Assembly: GCF_040115645.1 (NCBI RefSeq) | Contig: NC_089542.1 | Location: forward strand, 5,890,001 to 5,954,000 | DNA from: Euwallacea fornicatus | Lineage: Eukaryota > Arthropoda > Insecta > Coleoptera > Curculionidae | Reading direction: 5' to 3' | DNA length: 64,000 bases | Program-made: the position numbers and the translations under genes | In this document: piece by piece, positions 45,178 through 56,337 of the stretch | How positions within the stretch are numbered: position 1 is the first letter of the stretch | How the letters are laid out: each line of letters begins with the position of its first letter | The notes under the pieces: model-generated | Seen by the model: the letters and a program-made list of their open reading frames with translations, nothing else | What the model was told of the DNA's origin: nothing | Database searches by the model: none

Positions 45178-48100
45178 TATTTTAGCAGGTCACCTGCGCC
45201 AAGGAGATGAACCTGAATTGAAAACAACATTTAGCGAGTCCCAGAATTTTCTTGCAACATATTTCCTTCAATTTTTAGGAAGTTTATGTGGGACTTTTGC
45301 TCCTCTATATATTTAAAACGTACAACGTAATAATTGTATTTAATCTGCGAATATTTTAATTAATTCGTTCTTAGCATTTTTCTAATATTGAAAAAGCTAA
45401 TTTTTTGGTTTTGGCAATGAAAACATATGAACTAGTGACACTTGCAGGAAAAAACTTTTTTTTGTCATTGTCGAAAAACACATAAATTTTTTTGAGTCTG
45501 CTGAAAAATGAATAAGAGAATAGTAAACCGGAACGTGAAATGAGTTAAAAACTGAGTGTTTTTGAACTTATTAAATGCGTTTTTGGATGATAAACTGTTA
45601 GTATTTGAGTATCATTAAATTATGTGTTTACCACTAAGTGAGGATAATTCAATTTACGGGTAAAGTATTTTTACGGATAATATAAAATATCTGGCGGGTA
45701 CCAGCATTTTCGCGCTTCAAGTTCCTGATATATGGGGTCACTTCCCCACCAATATTCGCGGTTTTGAAATGGTTAAATTTAACTTTACAATCTTTAAATT
45801 GTTGCTTGGTTTAGTTGGTCACTTTACTGAAATTATTTCATGTACCATTACATTCGAAATCTGGGCATTATGGGGCTATTACGCTGTTATTGCCAGTAGA
45901 CATGCATACGCAATAATTTGTGACGAATGGATGATGGTATGTCGATGGTTAATCCAAGACAATATCCCGCATTAGAGCTTTTTCCCTGGGGGACATTTTC
46001 TACAGCTGTTGACCATTTACCGTCTCTCTATTAATAAGTTGCCTGGTGGTTCAATGAAAAACATATTTGCACTATTGAGTCACTGTTCGATAATCGGTAT
46101 TTATACTCCATATTATGCAAGTGGAGAGATGTTTTCATGAATTCAGTATATACATTCCGCATAGTTGTGGTCTCCATATCAGGAGCTTTCTTGTCCGCGT
46201 CAGATGTCGTTTGCATTTTTTATATGAAATTTATAAAGATAATTAAAACCAGGAAAAATGATGGCAAAGACATAGAGTGACAAGGGAAGGGGAAGTGATT
46301 GAGGAAATCGTGGTTGAAGCATGCAACTGAATAAGAAATATTTGAAGAGTTTTGCACATTCGGCGTAATTAGACCAAGGAATGGACCATGGAAGATCCAT
46401 ATGACTGGATTTCAGACCAAAAATTAGCCCTGAAAAAAATTCAAAACGTTTCGTTTGATTGGGTGGCAGAACTGGGCTGCAAAGTCGAACGAACAATAAT
46501 TATGCCAGGTGGGCGAAGGTATTTATTATCTAAGAACACTTAATTCATATAGTTTTGCATTTTCAACTGACTATTCGAGAAAGGATTACGGTATGCTTTG
46601 CTTTTATTCCTCTGGCGATGAAAAATTTTATGCCATTTTTACTGATGAAACGACTTAATTGCGGATATTCTGCATTTAGTTGTGCCTCTAAATCGCAGAT
46701 GTGTTTTCACAGGGAGAAGTTTGCTTTCCACCTACAGTCATCAATCATGCAGGCGCCACGTTTTTCTTTCCGGTCAAAGACAATTTTTCCATGATTTTGA
46801 ACGTTATCCTTTTTAGTGTATATTACATGGTTTCTATACCATATCCTGCGAAGTAATGATGTATATTTTGATCAAGAATTTACAATTTTCATCCGAACAG
46901 GTCGGCGTTGGATTTTAATTGGTGGCTGTATCAAATACAACATGGTTTCAAAAAAAGGGCCGCTCTTTCTCCGAAAAACGGGTTTAATTAAAGAGGGCCT
47001 TAGCGTGCTCCCGGTCTTTTAATATACGTATAATTATTTCAATTAAGGGCCGTTTTGCGTTACGTCATTACTCTGTGAGCCATTAGTCTTTCGATAACAT
47101 CTCTTGCAAATACGATCTGCGTTCTCTTTCCCACATTTTCAGTTATAATTATTAATTTTTTTGGTACCAATTAAGGGCTAATGCGAATTGGTTTCCCTCT
47201 CGCTGTAGGCCCAGGTATTGGATCCCTTTTTTCATGTTTATTAAATGGGAACGTTTATTGTTAAATTTCCAATTTTCCTGAAATTAATAACAATAAAATT
47301 ATTTCCGCGAAGAATAATATTAATCCGCCCGATTGCGGCTATTTGATTTTCGCATAAATATTAATTCCATTCCGGTGCAGTATTGTGCATTATAATAATG
47401 TTATTAATTTTAGAGTTTATCGAATCGAAAATGGCTTCCTTTGTGTAAATGACAACTGCGTGTTGTCAGGTGGAACTCTGCATTAGCGCCAAATTCGCTT
47501 ACCTTGTGCAATTAATTACTAAACTGCATTTGAAGATACTAATTGATTCCCCTTTAGTACAAAAACAATCTCTTTGATGTCCCCCATTCCTTGTATTTGC
47601 TTATTTAACTCGCAGTTTGTTTACACCCCGATGCGATTTGTCCATCCTAAAGGCCATATTACGTCAACACTTCACGCCATATTTATCCCTGCATAATGTG
47701 AGAAAATTGGTTTATTATGGTTAATTACTCAGCTGGCTTTTATGCACCGAGGTGATTGATATGCGACCCATCAGGATCTATACTTTGTTGTTATTGCAAT
47801 CGTAATAATCATAACCACATATAATTAACGCTAATCTATCTATATCGTCAGTCATAGTCAAGGCTACAGCTTTTTTAGAAGTTTGAAGTAGTTGTTTGAT
47901 GGCATTTTTAACTAATTACAGTGAACATTAAATATACCGTTTTTTTAAATCCTTGATCATTTTCAACGTGATCAAAAAAAAAATAAAGTTAACGACTTAA
48001 GTACTTTTTAGAGACCGATGAGTCATCAGTATGACTGCATCATAGAGCAGACCTCGTCATTTAGTTATGGAAGAATGATTGAGGTACTATGGATAATTTA

Positions 48101-48259
48101 CTTGTCATTGATAAACCTGTGAGACGATAAATTCACTAGATTACTGGACTGGAAGAATTACATGAACTAATCGCGCAAATCACCCAATGTCGGGAAAAAA
48201 CAACTTTAAGATTAATTCGGTCAGTTCCAGATCTGTAAGCTTTTGCTAAAATTGTATAG
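45178..48259. other. Intronic DNA; TAATTA-rich possible regulatory stretch
   Basis: No gene recognised. From about 46990 to 47850 the sequence differs from the transposon debris. It has repeated TTAATTA/ATTAATT cores set among GC-containing segments (CCGCCCGATTGCGGC, GGGCCGTTTTGCGTTACG). Such clusters of homeodomain-type cores are common in insect enhancers, but this is only a pattern and no factor is assigned. Frames at 46200-46794 on either strand lack motifs. Confidence 0.35.
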
Positions 48260-49560
48260 AAAAAGGTCTTTCATGAAACTCTGAAGTTTGGATACGTTCA
48301 TCCAGGCTATTTGTCTATTTACTGGTCGCTAAAAAAATTTCTCAAAATAGAAAAATATCCATTTTTTGTTAAATATCTCTAAAACTGCAAGAGGTAGATA
48401 TTTGGTAAGTACTGGAAAAATGTTCCTAAATATTGAAAGACTTCAAATGACTTAAAATATACGAGGCGTTACAAACCCGATAAATATCTAAAAAGGGCAT
48501 AAGAGAAATATGTACATAGAGCATTTATTAGTGAAACGTTTTATAGGGTAGAGCCCTTGAGATGTTTTGGGATCGACAGAGTGATTTATTTTAAAAAATG
48601 TAGATCTAGATCCTCAAATCTAAAACCGTTGGAAGACCTTTTACAAAATTGCAAAATATTTCGGAGATTGCAAGAAACAGATATTAATTTTGAGTATTTC
48701 AAACAGAAAAGTGCAAATTTTTCAATTTCTGGTAGCGAAGTCTTAGCGAGACGTTATGCTTCAAAATATTGTCTATAACAGTTCATCATTTTGTTTTGAA
48801 CGAAATAATTGAAGCAGATAGTTTACAATATTTCAGTTTTAATAATTAAAATGTCAAAAAATCATTATGAACGAATGAACCATGATATATTGCTGTATTA
48901 TAGAGAATTTAATGTCCGCAATATGCCAGAAAATCAGAAGCGTACAATATGTAAGGCCTTGACAAAATAACATAATGTAAATAAAAATGTATCAAGATGC
49001 ATCGATAGATTATATCTATAGAAGAAAATCTGTATAAAGCATGGATAGTTTCAGATACTTAAGCTCTACAGGGCGTATAATTTGATAATATTGAGCTCTG
49101 ATGGGTCTTTGCACCTATTAAACATCTTTTAATACTTTTCCACTGATTCTTACTTCAAAATCGGTAAGTATCTAGAAAATCGTAATAGATAAATATAGAG
49201 ACGTATTTTCAAAACATATCTTTAAAGCCTAGAAAGTTTCAGATAACTTCAGATGTACAAGATACTTTATTTATTTAAAAAAAAATCGCCTCTGTATCTT
49301 TAAATGTAAAATATCCCTTTTAGTGCAATTTTGGAAATTTTTTAGTTGGAAATCATTAAATATCTGTAAAATCGAAAGAGATAAATATAGAGTATCGTGA
49401 AATATTTGTGCCAAACGTGAAAATGTGTTTCAAATTTTTTTTTTTTAATTTATGACCCTCTTTTGATTAAACGAAGCTTTTCCACACCAATATGTTTATA
49501 AGATCTTTTCTTCATAGATTTATACATGAAAATACACTTGAAATTTGGCATAAAACTTTT
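48260..49560. repeat. Degenerate tandem repeat built on an AAATATCTxxAAAATC motif
   Basis: Related segments recur at about 48370 (TTAAATATCTCTAAAACTGC, then AGGTAGATATTTGG), 48650, 49160 (GGTAAGTATCTAGAAAATCG, then ATAGATAAATATAGAG) and 49345 (TTAAATATCTGTAAAATCGA, then GAGATAAATATAGAG). Intervening parts include TCTACAGGGCGTATAA near 49068 and ATACGAGGCGTTAC near 48463, both resembling decayed transposon ends. The array looks like old head-to-tail copies of one element terminus. Confidence 0.5.
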
Positions 49561-51392
49561 TGGACCTTCTAAGTAAAGGCATCTATCGGCAAAATGGCCC
49601 TAAGGGCCTGTTAGTGTCGCATTAATATTATAGTGAGTAGTGGGTAACTTACAGTACTCACTAATAACGATCAGGCACAGTGTCAGCTTCAAAAACATTT
49701 CGTCTGCCAACGTGTTGTTAGCTGACTTTTGTCACCCCCTAATTTGACAATGAAGAACTCACGAATTTGAACGTCTAGAAAGCTTCAGCTAACGTACGAT
49801 ATACAGAGGATTGTTGAGATTAATTTGAATTGTACGTCATCGAATCCAAACCGTCTTAATGCGGTTCTGAAATTTGTTTATTGAAAATTTTACTACTGTG
49901 TCATGTGTGTGACTAATGAGACCTCACTAATAATTATTTAACACCTGTTTTCCTAGGCTGGTCCTGATTACGGATCCAAACCCAATAAAATCTTTGAATA
50001 GGAATTTCGTTTAAACCTTGATGTCTTGGCTACGCAACACTCAAAGCTTGTGTTACTTTGTCATGCTACACGATAGATTTGAGTAGTAAAGTGGCTTTGT
50101 GATACCCAAACTCCATGTCACTGGAGTGCCGAATATTCCTCTCGATCTAGAATGGCGTCCCGACAATATTACAAGTCCAATAAAATCGGGAATGTTTGCA
50201 GTTTCCTGCTTTGATTTGGGGGGAATTGTTTGTCTGCTGGTGTTGGTTTTCCTTTAACTCGGCGACGAAATTGGTGTTTGCCTTTGGAAAAACTAAAGCT
50301 TTGTGTCCTAACGTGTAATTTACCCTTGGGGGTAATCGCGTCCTCGGTATAAAATCTCGACCGACATTAATGGACGTTGATATAAATTATTAATGCAGGA
50401 AATGGCTGTTGCGATGTGATATTCACTTTTTACTCGGTCATTGGAAAATAAATTACTAGGAAGTAAATAAATCCATTGTATGATTCGGCAAAGTAGCTCT
50501 GTAGCAGCAAGCAAATATTTGTTTGAACTAATCTACTTTTGGAAGTTTTTTTTTGTGGTACCTTAAACAATTATTTATTTTTTCAAATATTACGTATGAA
50601 AAAGTCACCTTAATGTAACAATATATTGACATTCCAGAAAAACATTTCTGTTTTTGATTAATGCGGGGGCTTAAGTAAACACTACACCGCAAAAGGAGAA
50701 TGACATAATTGTCGTACCTACAACATAGAAAAATGCTCAAGATTTGAATTGTTTCCGACCAGTAAAATTTTATGTATTTATGTGAAACAATTCCACGTTA
50801 AATACAAGCTGAAGCTAGAACTCCGCAAACTAGAACTTTCCAAAGAATTTAGTAGTTAATCTTAAAAAGGTCTAAAAACTTTCAAGAAGCATTTCCCGGG
50901 TTTCTTGTTTTGTTTTAATTCGCCCTTATTCGATGGAGTTTTTTATGACTTATTCTGTGCGGGAACTCGAATACCAGAAATGCTACTTACGCTGACAATG
51001 AAACTAATTTTCCCTTCGGAAAGTTGAAATTATTAACTTTCGAGTTAAATCATGATTAAGTCGTTTTGAAATCACCAACGACGATTACTCTTGTAAATAA
51101 TGGCCGGCTGTTTGTAGCCGCAATCGTGGCAGGTTATTTATATTTTCGTTAACTAAAATACAATGAATGCAAGGCTAATGACCGTACAATAAATCGGTAT
51201 TGTTTAGAATTCCATTGGCATCTGTTAAGTCCAGATTGGAATATCTTATATACCGAATATACCGAAATACGTGTCCCATTTTTTCCTTTTCCGTCTGCGA
51301 AGCATTAAATTAAATGTTCTTAATTAACAAAGCAAGAAAAATATGTCTTCTCGAGCAAGACAATGGGGAAGCTTTTTCATATCGTCCTGTTA
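49561..51392. other. Intronic DNA, no gene recognised
   Basis: No feature with support. The parts around 50140-50420 and 50880-51240 look unique. No exon with phase-1 splice sites was found. Confidence 0.35.
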
Positions 51393-52845
51393 CGAAAAGA
51401 GTCGCAGAAATACCCGACCTGACATATAGATGGCGATTTTTTGTTAAAAACTTGACCGTATTACAAAGACCTAACCTTAAAAAGCTCGTGCCATATGTAT
51501 GCTTTCGCTATACACATGGTAATAGTCTCAGAGACCCTACGTTACAATCTGCGCTATATAAGGTGTTCCAAGTGCCTTGGGATACCGTTGCTATCTCCCA
51601 AACGATGAGAACTACGACGTTAGTTAAATTAGAGGAAATTCTTCAAATTTCGGGCTTAGTTGATATTCGAAACAGCGTTACCAACCTTCCGAGATATTGG
51701 GAAATATTTCAAAAATGCCAATGTTAAATTTTCATAATAAATCGAAAATTCGATCGAAGAAATTTCAAAAAAAATGTTCATACAAAATTTTGAACTTTTT
51801 TGGGTTCTTGACGTAAATGATTTCCTAAATTTTGTAGTTGGCTTAGTTCTCAAAAAAAAAAAACATATACAACTTGAATACTCTTAATTTACTCAAAATT
51901 AAAACAATTTCGAAATTAAGGCATAGCGCATGACAAAACTATTTTTTAAGTCGGTATCACAGACCAATGATACTATTTATGTCAAAATAAATTACTTTAC
52001 CGATAGAAGGTTCGGAACTGTAAAATACTGCGTGACAAAGTTTAAAAACGGCTCTACCAGCTGCCAAGACAAACTCCGCAGTGGTCGATCCGATGGCATT
52101 CCAGATCTGACCACTCCAGAAATTATCAAAAAAATTGTGGTATATTAAAGCGTAGGCATTTCAAAAAGTATTATTGTACATCGCATTATGTGGACAAAAG
52201 CAGAGCGGTGAGGATGTTTCCAGAGTTTGGAACAGGTTTGTAGGAACAAAGTCGAGTTTTTAGGTCGATTCATAACCATGTATGAAACATGGGTCCATCA
52301 TTTCACACCCAAGACGAAAATCAGTTAAAAAAAGGGTTCAAAGGGGAGAATCGACTCCAAACAAAGCGAAAACCGATCCATCCACAAGAAAGATGATCAC
52401 GTCAGTTTTTAGAGTGGCACGTGGAATAATTTTTGTTGACTATCTCCCCAAAGGAAACGCAATAAATTTAGAATATTATACAATCAATCCTATTATACAA
52501 TTAGCAAAGAAATTGGGTAAAAGCGACCGCAGTTAGCGAAATAGAAAGTCTTTTTCTCACTAACCCTATTTGTCAGATTTAGTCCTTTCAGATTATTTTC
52601 TTTTTCCAAACTTGAAAAAATGGCTCGGTGAAGAGATATTTGCTGATAACGAAGAGATGGGCTTCAAGGTTGATTCTTATTTTGAAACTTTCCAAGTTTC
52701 TTACTGAAACTAAAATATAGACACCATAGAGCATCGTTGGGAAGAGCATGCCATCACAAAGCAGATTATGTCGAAAGATAATATAAAATTTTCCATTTTG
52801 TTTTTTCTTTAAACATTAGGTCGAGAACTTCTAGAACTATCCTTG
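51393..52845 (+). mobile_element. Mariner element, copy 2, with an extra internal segment
   Basis: The left TIR CGAAAAGAGTCGCAGAAATA then CCCGACCT and the right TIR in complement, CAAGGATAGTTCTAGAAGTT then CTCGACCT, align with those of copy 1. TA borders both ends (51391-51392 and 52846-52847). After the shared 5' leader it holds about 300-360 bp with no counterpart in copy 1. This begins near TATAAGGTGTTCCAAGTG (51557) and ends around 51870-51890. It is probably a second insertion inside the element. Confidence 0.88.
51915..52800 (+). pseudogene. Mariner transposase (copy 2), multiply broken
   Basis: Fragments in several frames follow the mariner order. They are FGTVKYCVTKFKNGSTSCQD, GRSDGIPDLTTPEIIKKI, then FLGRFITMYETWVHHFTPKT. 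The last is the first catalytic region; family members have VTVDETW, and here M-Y replaces V-D, so the catalytic D is lost. Then come ARGIIFVDYLPKGNAINLEY and, near the end, SDYFLFPNLKKWLG and FADNEE. The usual YQDNAPxH motif was not found. Compared with copy 1, different parts survive, so the two copies together outline the ancestral element. Confidence 0.9.
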
Positions 52846-53456
52846 TAAGTTAGCTTCAGTGCGAATCCATGAATAACAAATAATGTCAACGTGATGGGTG
52901 ATTTGTTACTGTCTTCTCACGCTTCACCACCTACAAAACCACAACAATAACTTGTTTGAGATATATTTTCTTTACTTTTATTTCAACACTTTGCTTCTAG
53001 GGAGTCTATAAAAAGGAAACTGCACTTCACATGTAGTTGAGTATGACGCAATGACGTGTGTTAATATAGAAATAGTTTAAATTGTCTAGAGATGTCAAAA
53101 GGCGGTCAGTTATCCCAAAGAGACTACAGCTGTAGTACCGTTAAAGAGTTGTAGATAGTCGAAGAGTTAACAATATTTTGAGACTATGACCACATCGCAA
53201 CTATATCTAATGTGCCACGTGTTTGTTTCTGATTTTCTGAGAAAGGATTCTGACCCGAAAATTGACCTGCTTAAATTTCGTTTGCGCAGAATAGGGAACA
53301 AACTTAAATTATTTTAGAGGGATCATAACCAGAACTAAATTATAGAAAAAAAAGTAGAAAATAGCCTAGACGGTTGAAAAAGTAACTAAAAGGGTCTTAA
53401 ATCATAATTTTTAGAATGCCGGAAATTCTAGGAGACTTCAAAAGATGTAAAAATAT
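52846..53456. other. Intronic DNA, nothing recognised
   Basis: No gene, repeat or splice pair was seen. Confidence 0.35.
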
Positions 53457-53960
53457 ACAAGGGGTTTCAATGAAATAATCAACTTTTGAATAATTAAAGA
53501 ACACGGAGAACAAAATCTATTTTTCGTCATTCTTTTTTAGAAGTTTTTCTTTGAGACTATGGAATGCCAACACCGAGAGAAATACGTATAGGAATTTGCC
53601 CAAGGAAGAAAAATATCTGTAAATATTCGATTAAAAAGAAAAACAATTTTTCCTTAAAGATCCTCTTTGAAAGTCTCGAACTTCAATATATAATATATTC
53701 AAATATGCTTTTATGATATTTAAATATATACAGAGTATTCCATTAACACAACGGATTTTCGAATAACAGGAATACAGAGATAGGTAACTTTAAACAATTT
53801 TACGAGTTCTCTTATACAATTCCTCTTTGAGGCTTTGGAACTGTAAAAATCAACCATGGTAGATATAGGAACACGTATGTATATCGCGACAATTCATACA
53901 TATACATATGTCAGTTGTTTCATTTAAAAATGAATTATTTTAGATGAATGAAACCGAGAA
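53457..53960. repeat. Head-to-tail array of transposon-terminus-like repeats
   Basis: Three successive blocks start with terminus-like sequence: TACAAGGGGTTTCAATGAAA (53457), TACAGAGTATTCCATTAACA (53729) and, weaker, TATGTCAGTTGTTTCATTTA (53907). Each is followed by TTTGAATAA, TTTCGAATAAC or TTTTAGATGAATG. The blocks also share TCYTCTTTGARRSTYTKGAA about 190 bp and 95 bp into units 1 and 2. All point the same way, so this is tandem duplication rather than an inverted-repeat element. Confidence 0.55.
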
Positions 53961-54169
53961 GTTTAAAATATATTTTTTAATACTTTTTCAAAATTTCAGA
54001 AGCCCTGATCACGATATTTTAGATTTAAACCGAAAAGTCGGTTTAACTGGCATAAGGATAAAAAGAGATTTTATGTAGGTCATCTTTTTGGATTGGAAGC
54101 TTCCTTCATTTTTTATTGATAACGATTAGATCTGAATGTAACCCAAATTTGTTGGAAATTGTATAAACT

Positions 54170-54640
54170 TTTGGATTGAGTCGGAGGGCCCCTAAACCTT
54201 CTGATTTTTTAAAGCGAATTGATTTTCCTGTTCAGAGTCTGCTCATAGTAATACTTAAATATCTTCCATACAAAATCGACCTTGCAACGGGGAAAATTTG
54301 AAATTTTTGTCCCACCTTGAAATAACTCCAAATTTGAAATCTTTCTAGCGAATTTCAAAATGTTTGACTAATCCAGAGTGACTTTAAATATTTGTTGACT
54401 AGAACAGAAGAAATTTACTGGAAATGGTTTGAGTTTTTGCACTAATCCGGAGTGGCCTCAACCTTTTGAAAAATCTTCAACTTGTCCAGAGTCACCTCAA
54501 AATTTTTTTAACCTCTATGCATAGCCAAAAACTTCATGGGGATGTTTTGGAATTTATTTCGGCTAGTAACTCTACCTTTATTTCTCAAATTTTTCAAATT
54601 TTCGACTAAATCAGACTCTAAGTGTGTATAATATGCTAGA
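54170..54640. repeat. Short degenerate tandem repeat, unit roughly 60 bp
   Basis: Variants of GACTAATCCAGAGTGACTT occur at about 54364, then CACTAATCCGGAGTGGCCTC at 54440 and CTTGTCCAGAGTCACCTC at 54482. Weaker forms are GATTGAGTCGGAGGGCCCC near 54175 and GACTAAATCAGACTC near 54604. Each is followed by a T/A-rich stretch. Confidence 0.5.
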
Positions 54641-55440
54641 CCGAACTAACGTCAGTACAATATTTCTGACCGACAGTTAGTGACGCCAGATGTGATTCTA
54701 GAACGAATTCGTTAGCAGGGCTTTGATGTTTTTGACTCAGGTGGACGGGATCGATTTCATCTATCAATCACATAAAAACAAATTACGACCCTAATCAGCT
54801 CAAAGACGACAACCATGATAAGTTTCTGCGAACTTGTACCCCGCCTCTGGTGTTTTCTCATGCAAGTCAGGTCCCCCAGCTTTGAAATATATACTTTTCT
54901 TGTTATTGCCGATCATGCATGTCTGCGTTGAGTGAAATATGCTACCTTACCTTTTGAAGGCATTATCGTATTACGTTTGTCGCATATCCTTCTACAGAGG
55001 GTCTCAAAAATTCCGGGCGTTTGGGTGCGAAAATATCTAGCTTTTCTTTAAATTATTAAATATTTAGGCAACTAGTTATTAATGATACAAGGAGGTACGT
55101 TTACCCTTTAATGCTTGATTGAATAAGTTACCGTGCAACATCTTTGTGCTTTCAGTTTCTCTGTCGTTTATTCAATTTCGCTTGTCTGCATGAATTCCGG
55201 TTATTCTTGGTCCAAGAAGTTTATACGTATGTTGGAATCACGTTGGGAAATGTTTATTTTATGTCGGTGGAGAATTACGGAAGGCATATCGAATTACCAG
55301 GGAGTTCGAATAATTTTCGTTCTGTACACGGACGATCGAACTCGTCCAATACAGATTGGGAAACTATCGAATGGTTACCCAAAAACGGGACAAGATACCG
55401 TTTTCGGAAAGTTGATGCATCTCACTATGTCCACTCTCTA
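54641..55440. other. Intronic DNA with overlapping open frames of doubtful meaning
   Basis: Two overlapping + strand frames (55133-55522, 129 codons; 55144-55485, 113 codons) run into the foldback element that starts at 55441. Neither shows a recognisable domain. The second frame has somewhat protein-like text (NVYFMSVENYGRHIELPG). They could reflect a decayed coding sequence or chance. Confidence 0.3.
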
Positions 55441-56337
55441 TACAGGGTGTTTCATGAACACCCCGACATATTTCAGTGGATGTAGAGCTCATAAAAATAA
55501 ATATTTAGATCGAATAACATGAGGTCTGAAATCGCCTCTTTTCCAAGACACAGAGTATTCAATTGACAGTATTTAATTTAATTTTTTTACAATTCAAAAA
55601 CGGTTTGAGATAAAATCATAAAAAATTAGCGACACTGTAAGGTCGGATAAATGTGCCTCTTTTGGAGAAGACAGATTATTTCCATCTGTACCGATGGTGT
55701 CTGTACTGCCACTCGGTAGAATGTTTTTGATGAAAAAAATGGTACGTCACTGGCTTGTTAAAATACGAAAGAGTTTTTTAATAGTCCATAAATTTTCAAT
55801 GAAAAGGGTTTCTTGGCATTTTGCTGTTAAACTAGGCGTTTTCAAGATAATTTTTTTTTTCACTCCCGTGCATATCAAAAAACCGGTATAAGTGCAATTT
55901 TTTTAGTTTTTTAGGAGAAATTAATTTAATTTTCTAGTAGTAGAGGTAAGGGATGTGAAGGCAAACATTTTTTGTCTAATAAGATACATTGACAAATTAA
56001 CGTCGTTGAATAGGAGAAACAAAAGAGTGGCATCATAATAAAATGTACTATAATCTAGTGTTGTACGTAAATGTAGATAAATCAATATAAGATAGGTAGA
56101 AAACAAATAATAATTATTCTATGACAAATTTTGAAAGTTTGGATCAATGTCCTCGATACATATCGATACTTATCTTAACCCGTTTTTGACATGTTTAAAA
56201 TATATAAAAAAATTAAGAACTCTGTATCTTCGAAACAAACCGATTTCGGACCTCACTTTATTTGATCTAAATATTTGTGTTTATAAGCTCTATATATCCT
56301 GAAAATTCATCGGTATATTTATGAAACACCCGTTATA
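55441..56337. mobile_element. Foldback element, family A, copy 2
   Basis: The left end TACAGGGTGTTTCATGAACA continues through GTAGAGCTCATAAAAATAAA and TATTTAGATCGAATAACATG. The right end, in complement, gives GGGTGTTTCATAAATATACC, ATAGAGCTTATAAACACAAA and TATTTAGATCAAATAAAGTG. The shared block (GTAGAGCTC, then AAATATTTAGATCGAATAA) is also in copy 1 at 22651-23500. Length is about 0.9 kb. The small frame at 55694-55891 lies in the centre and has no transposase motif. Confidence 0.87.

Noticed and set aside
55133..55522. 129-codon and 113-codon overlapping plus-strand frames
   Set aside because: Both run into the foldback element, with no domain and no splice support; mentioned only as uncertain open frames.
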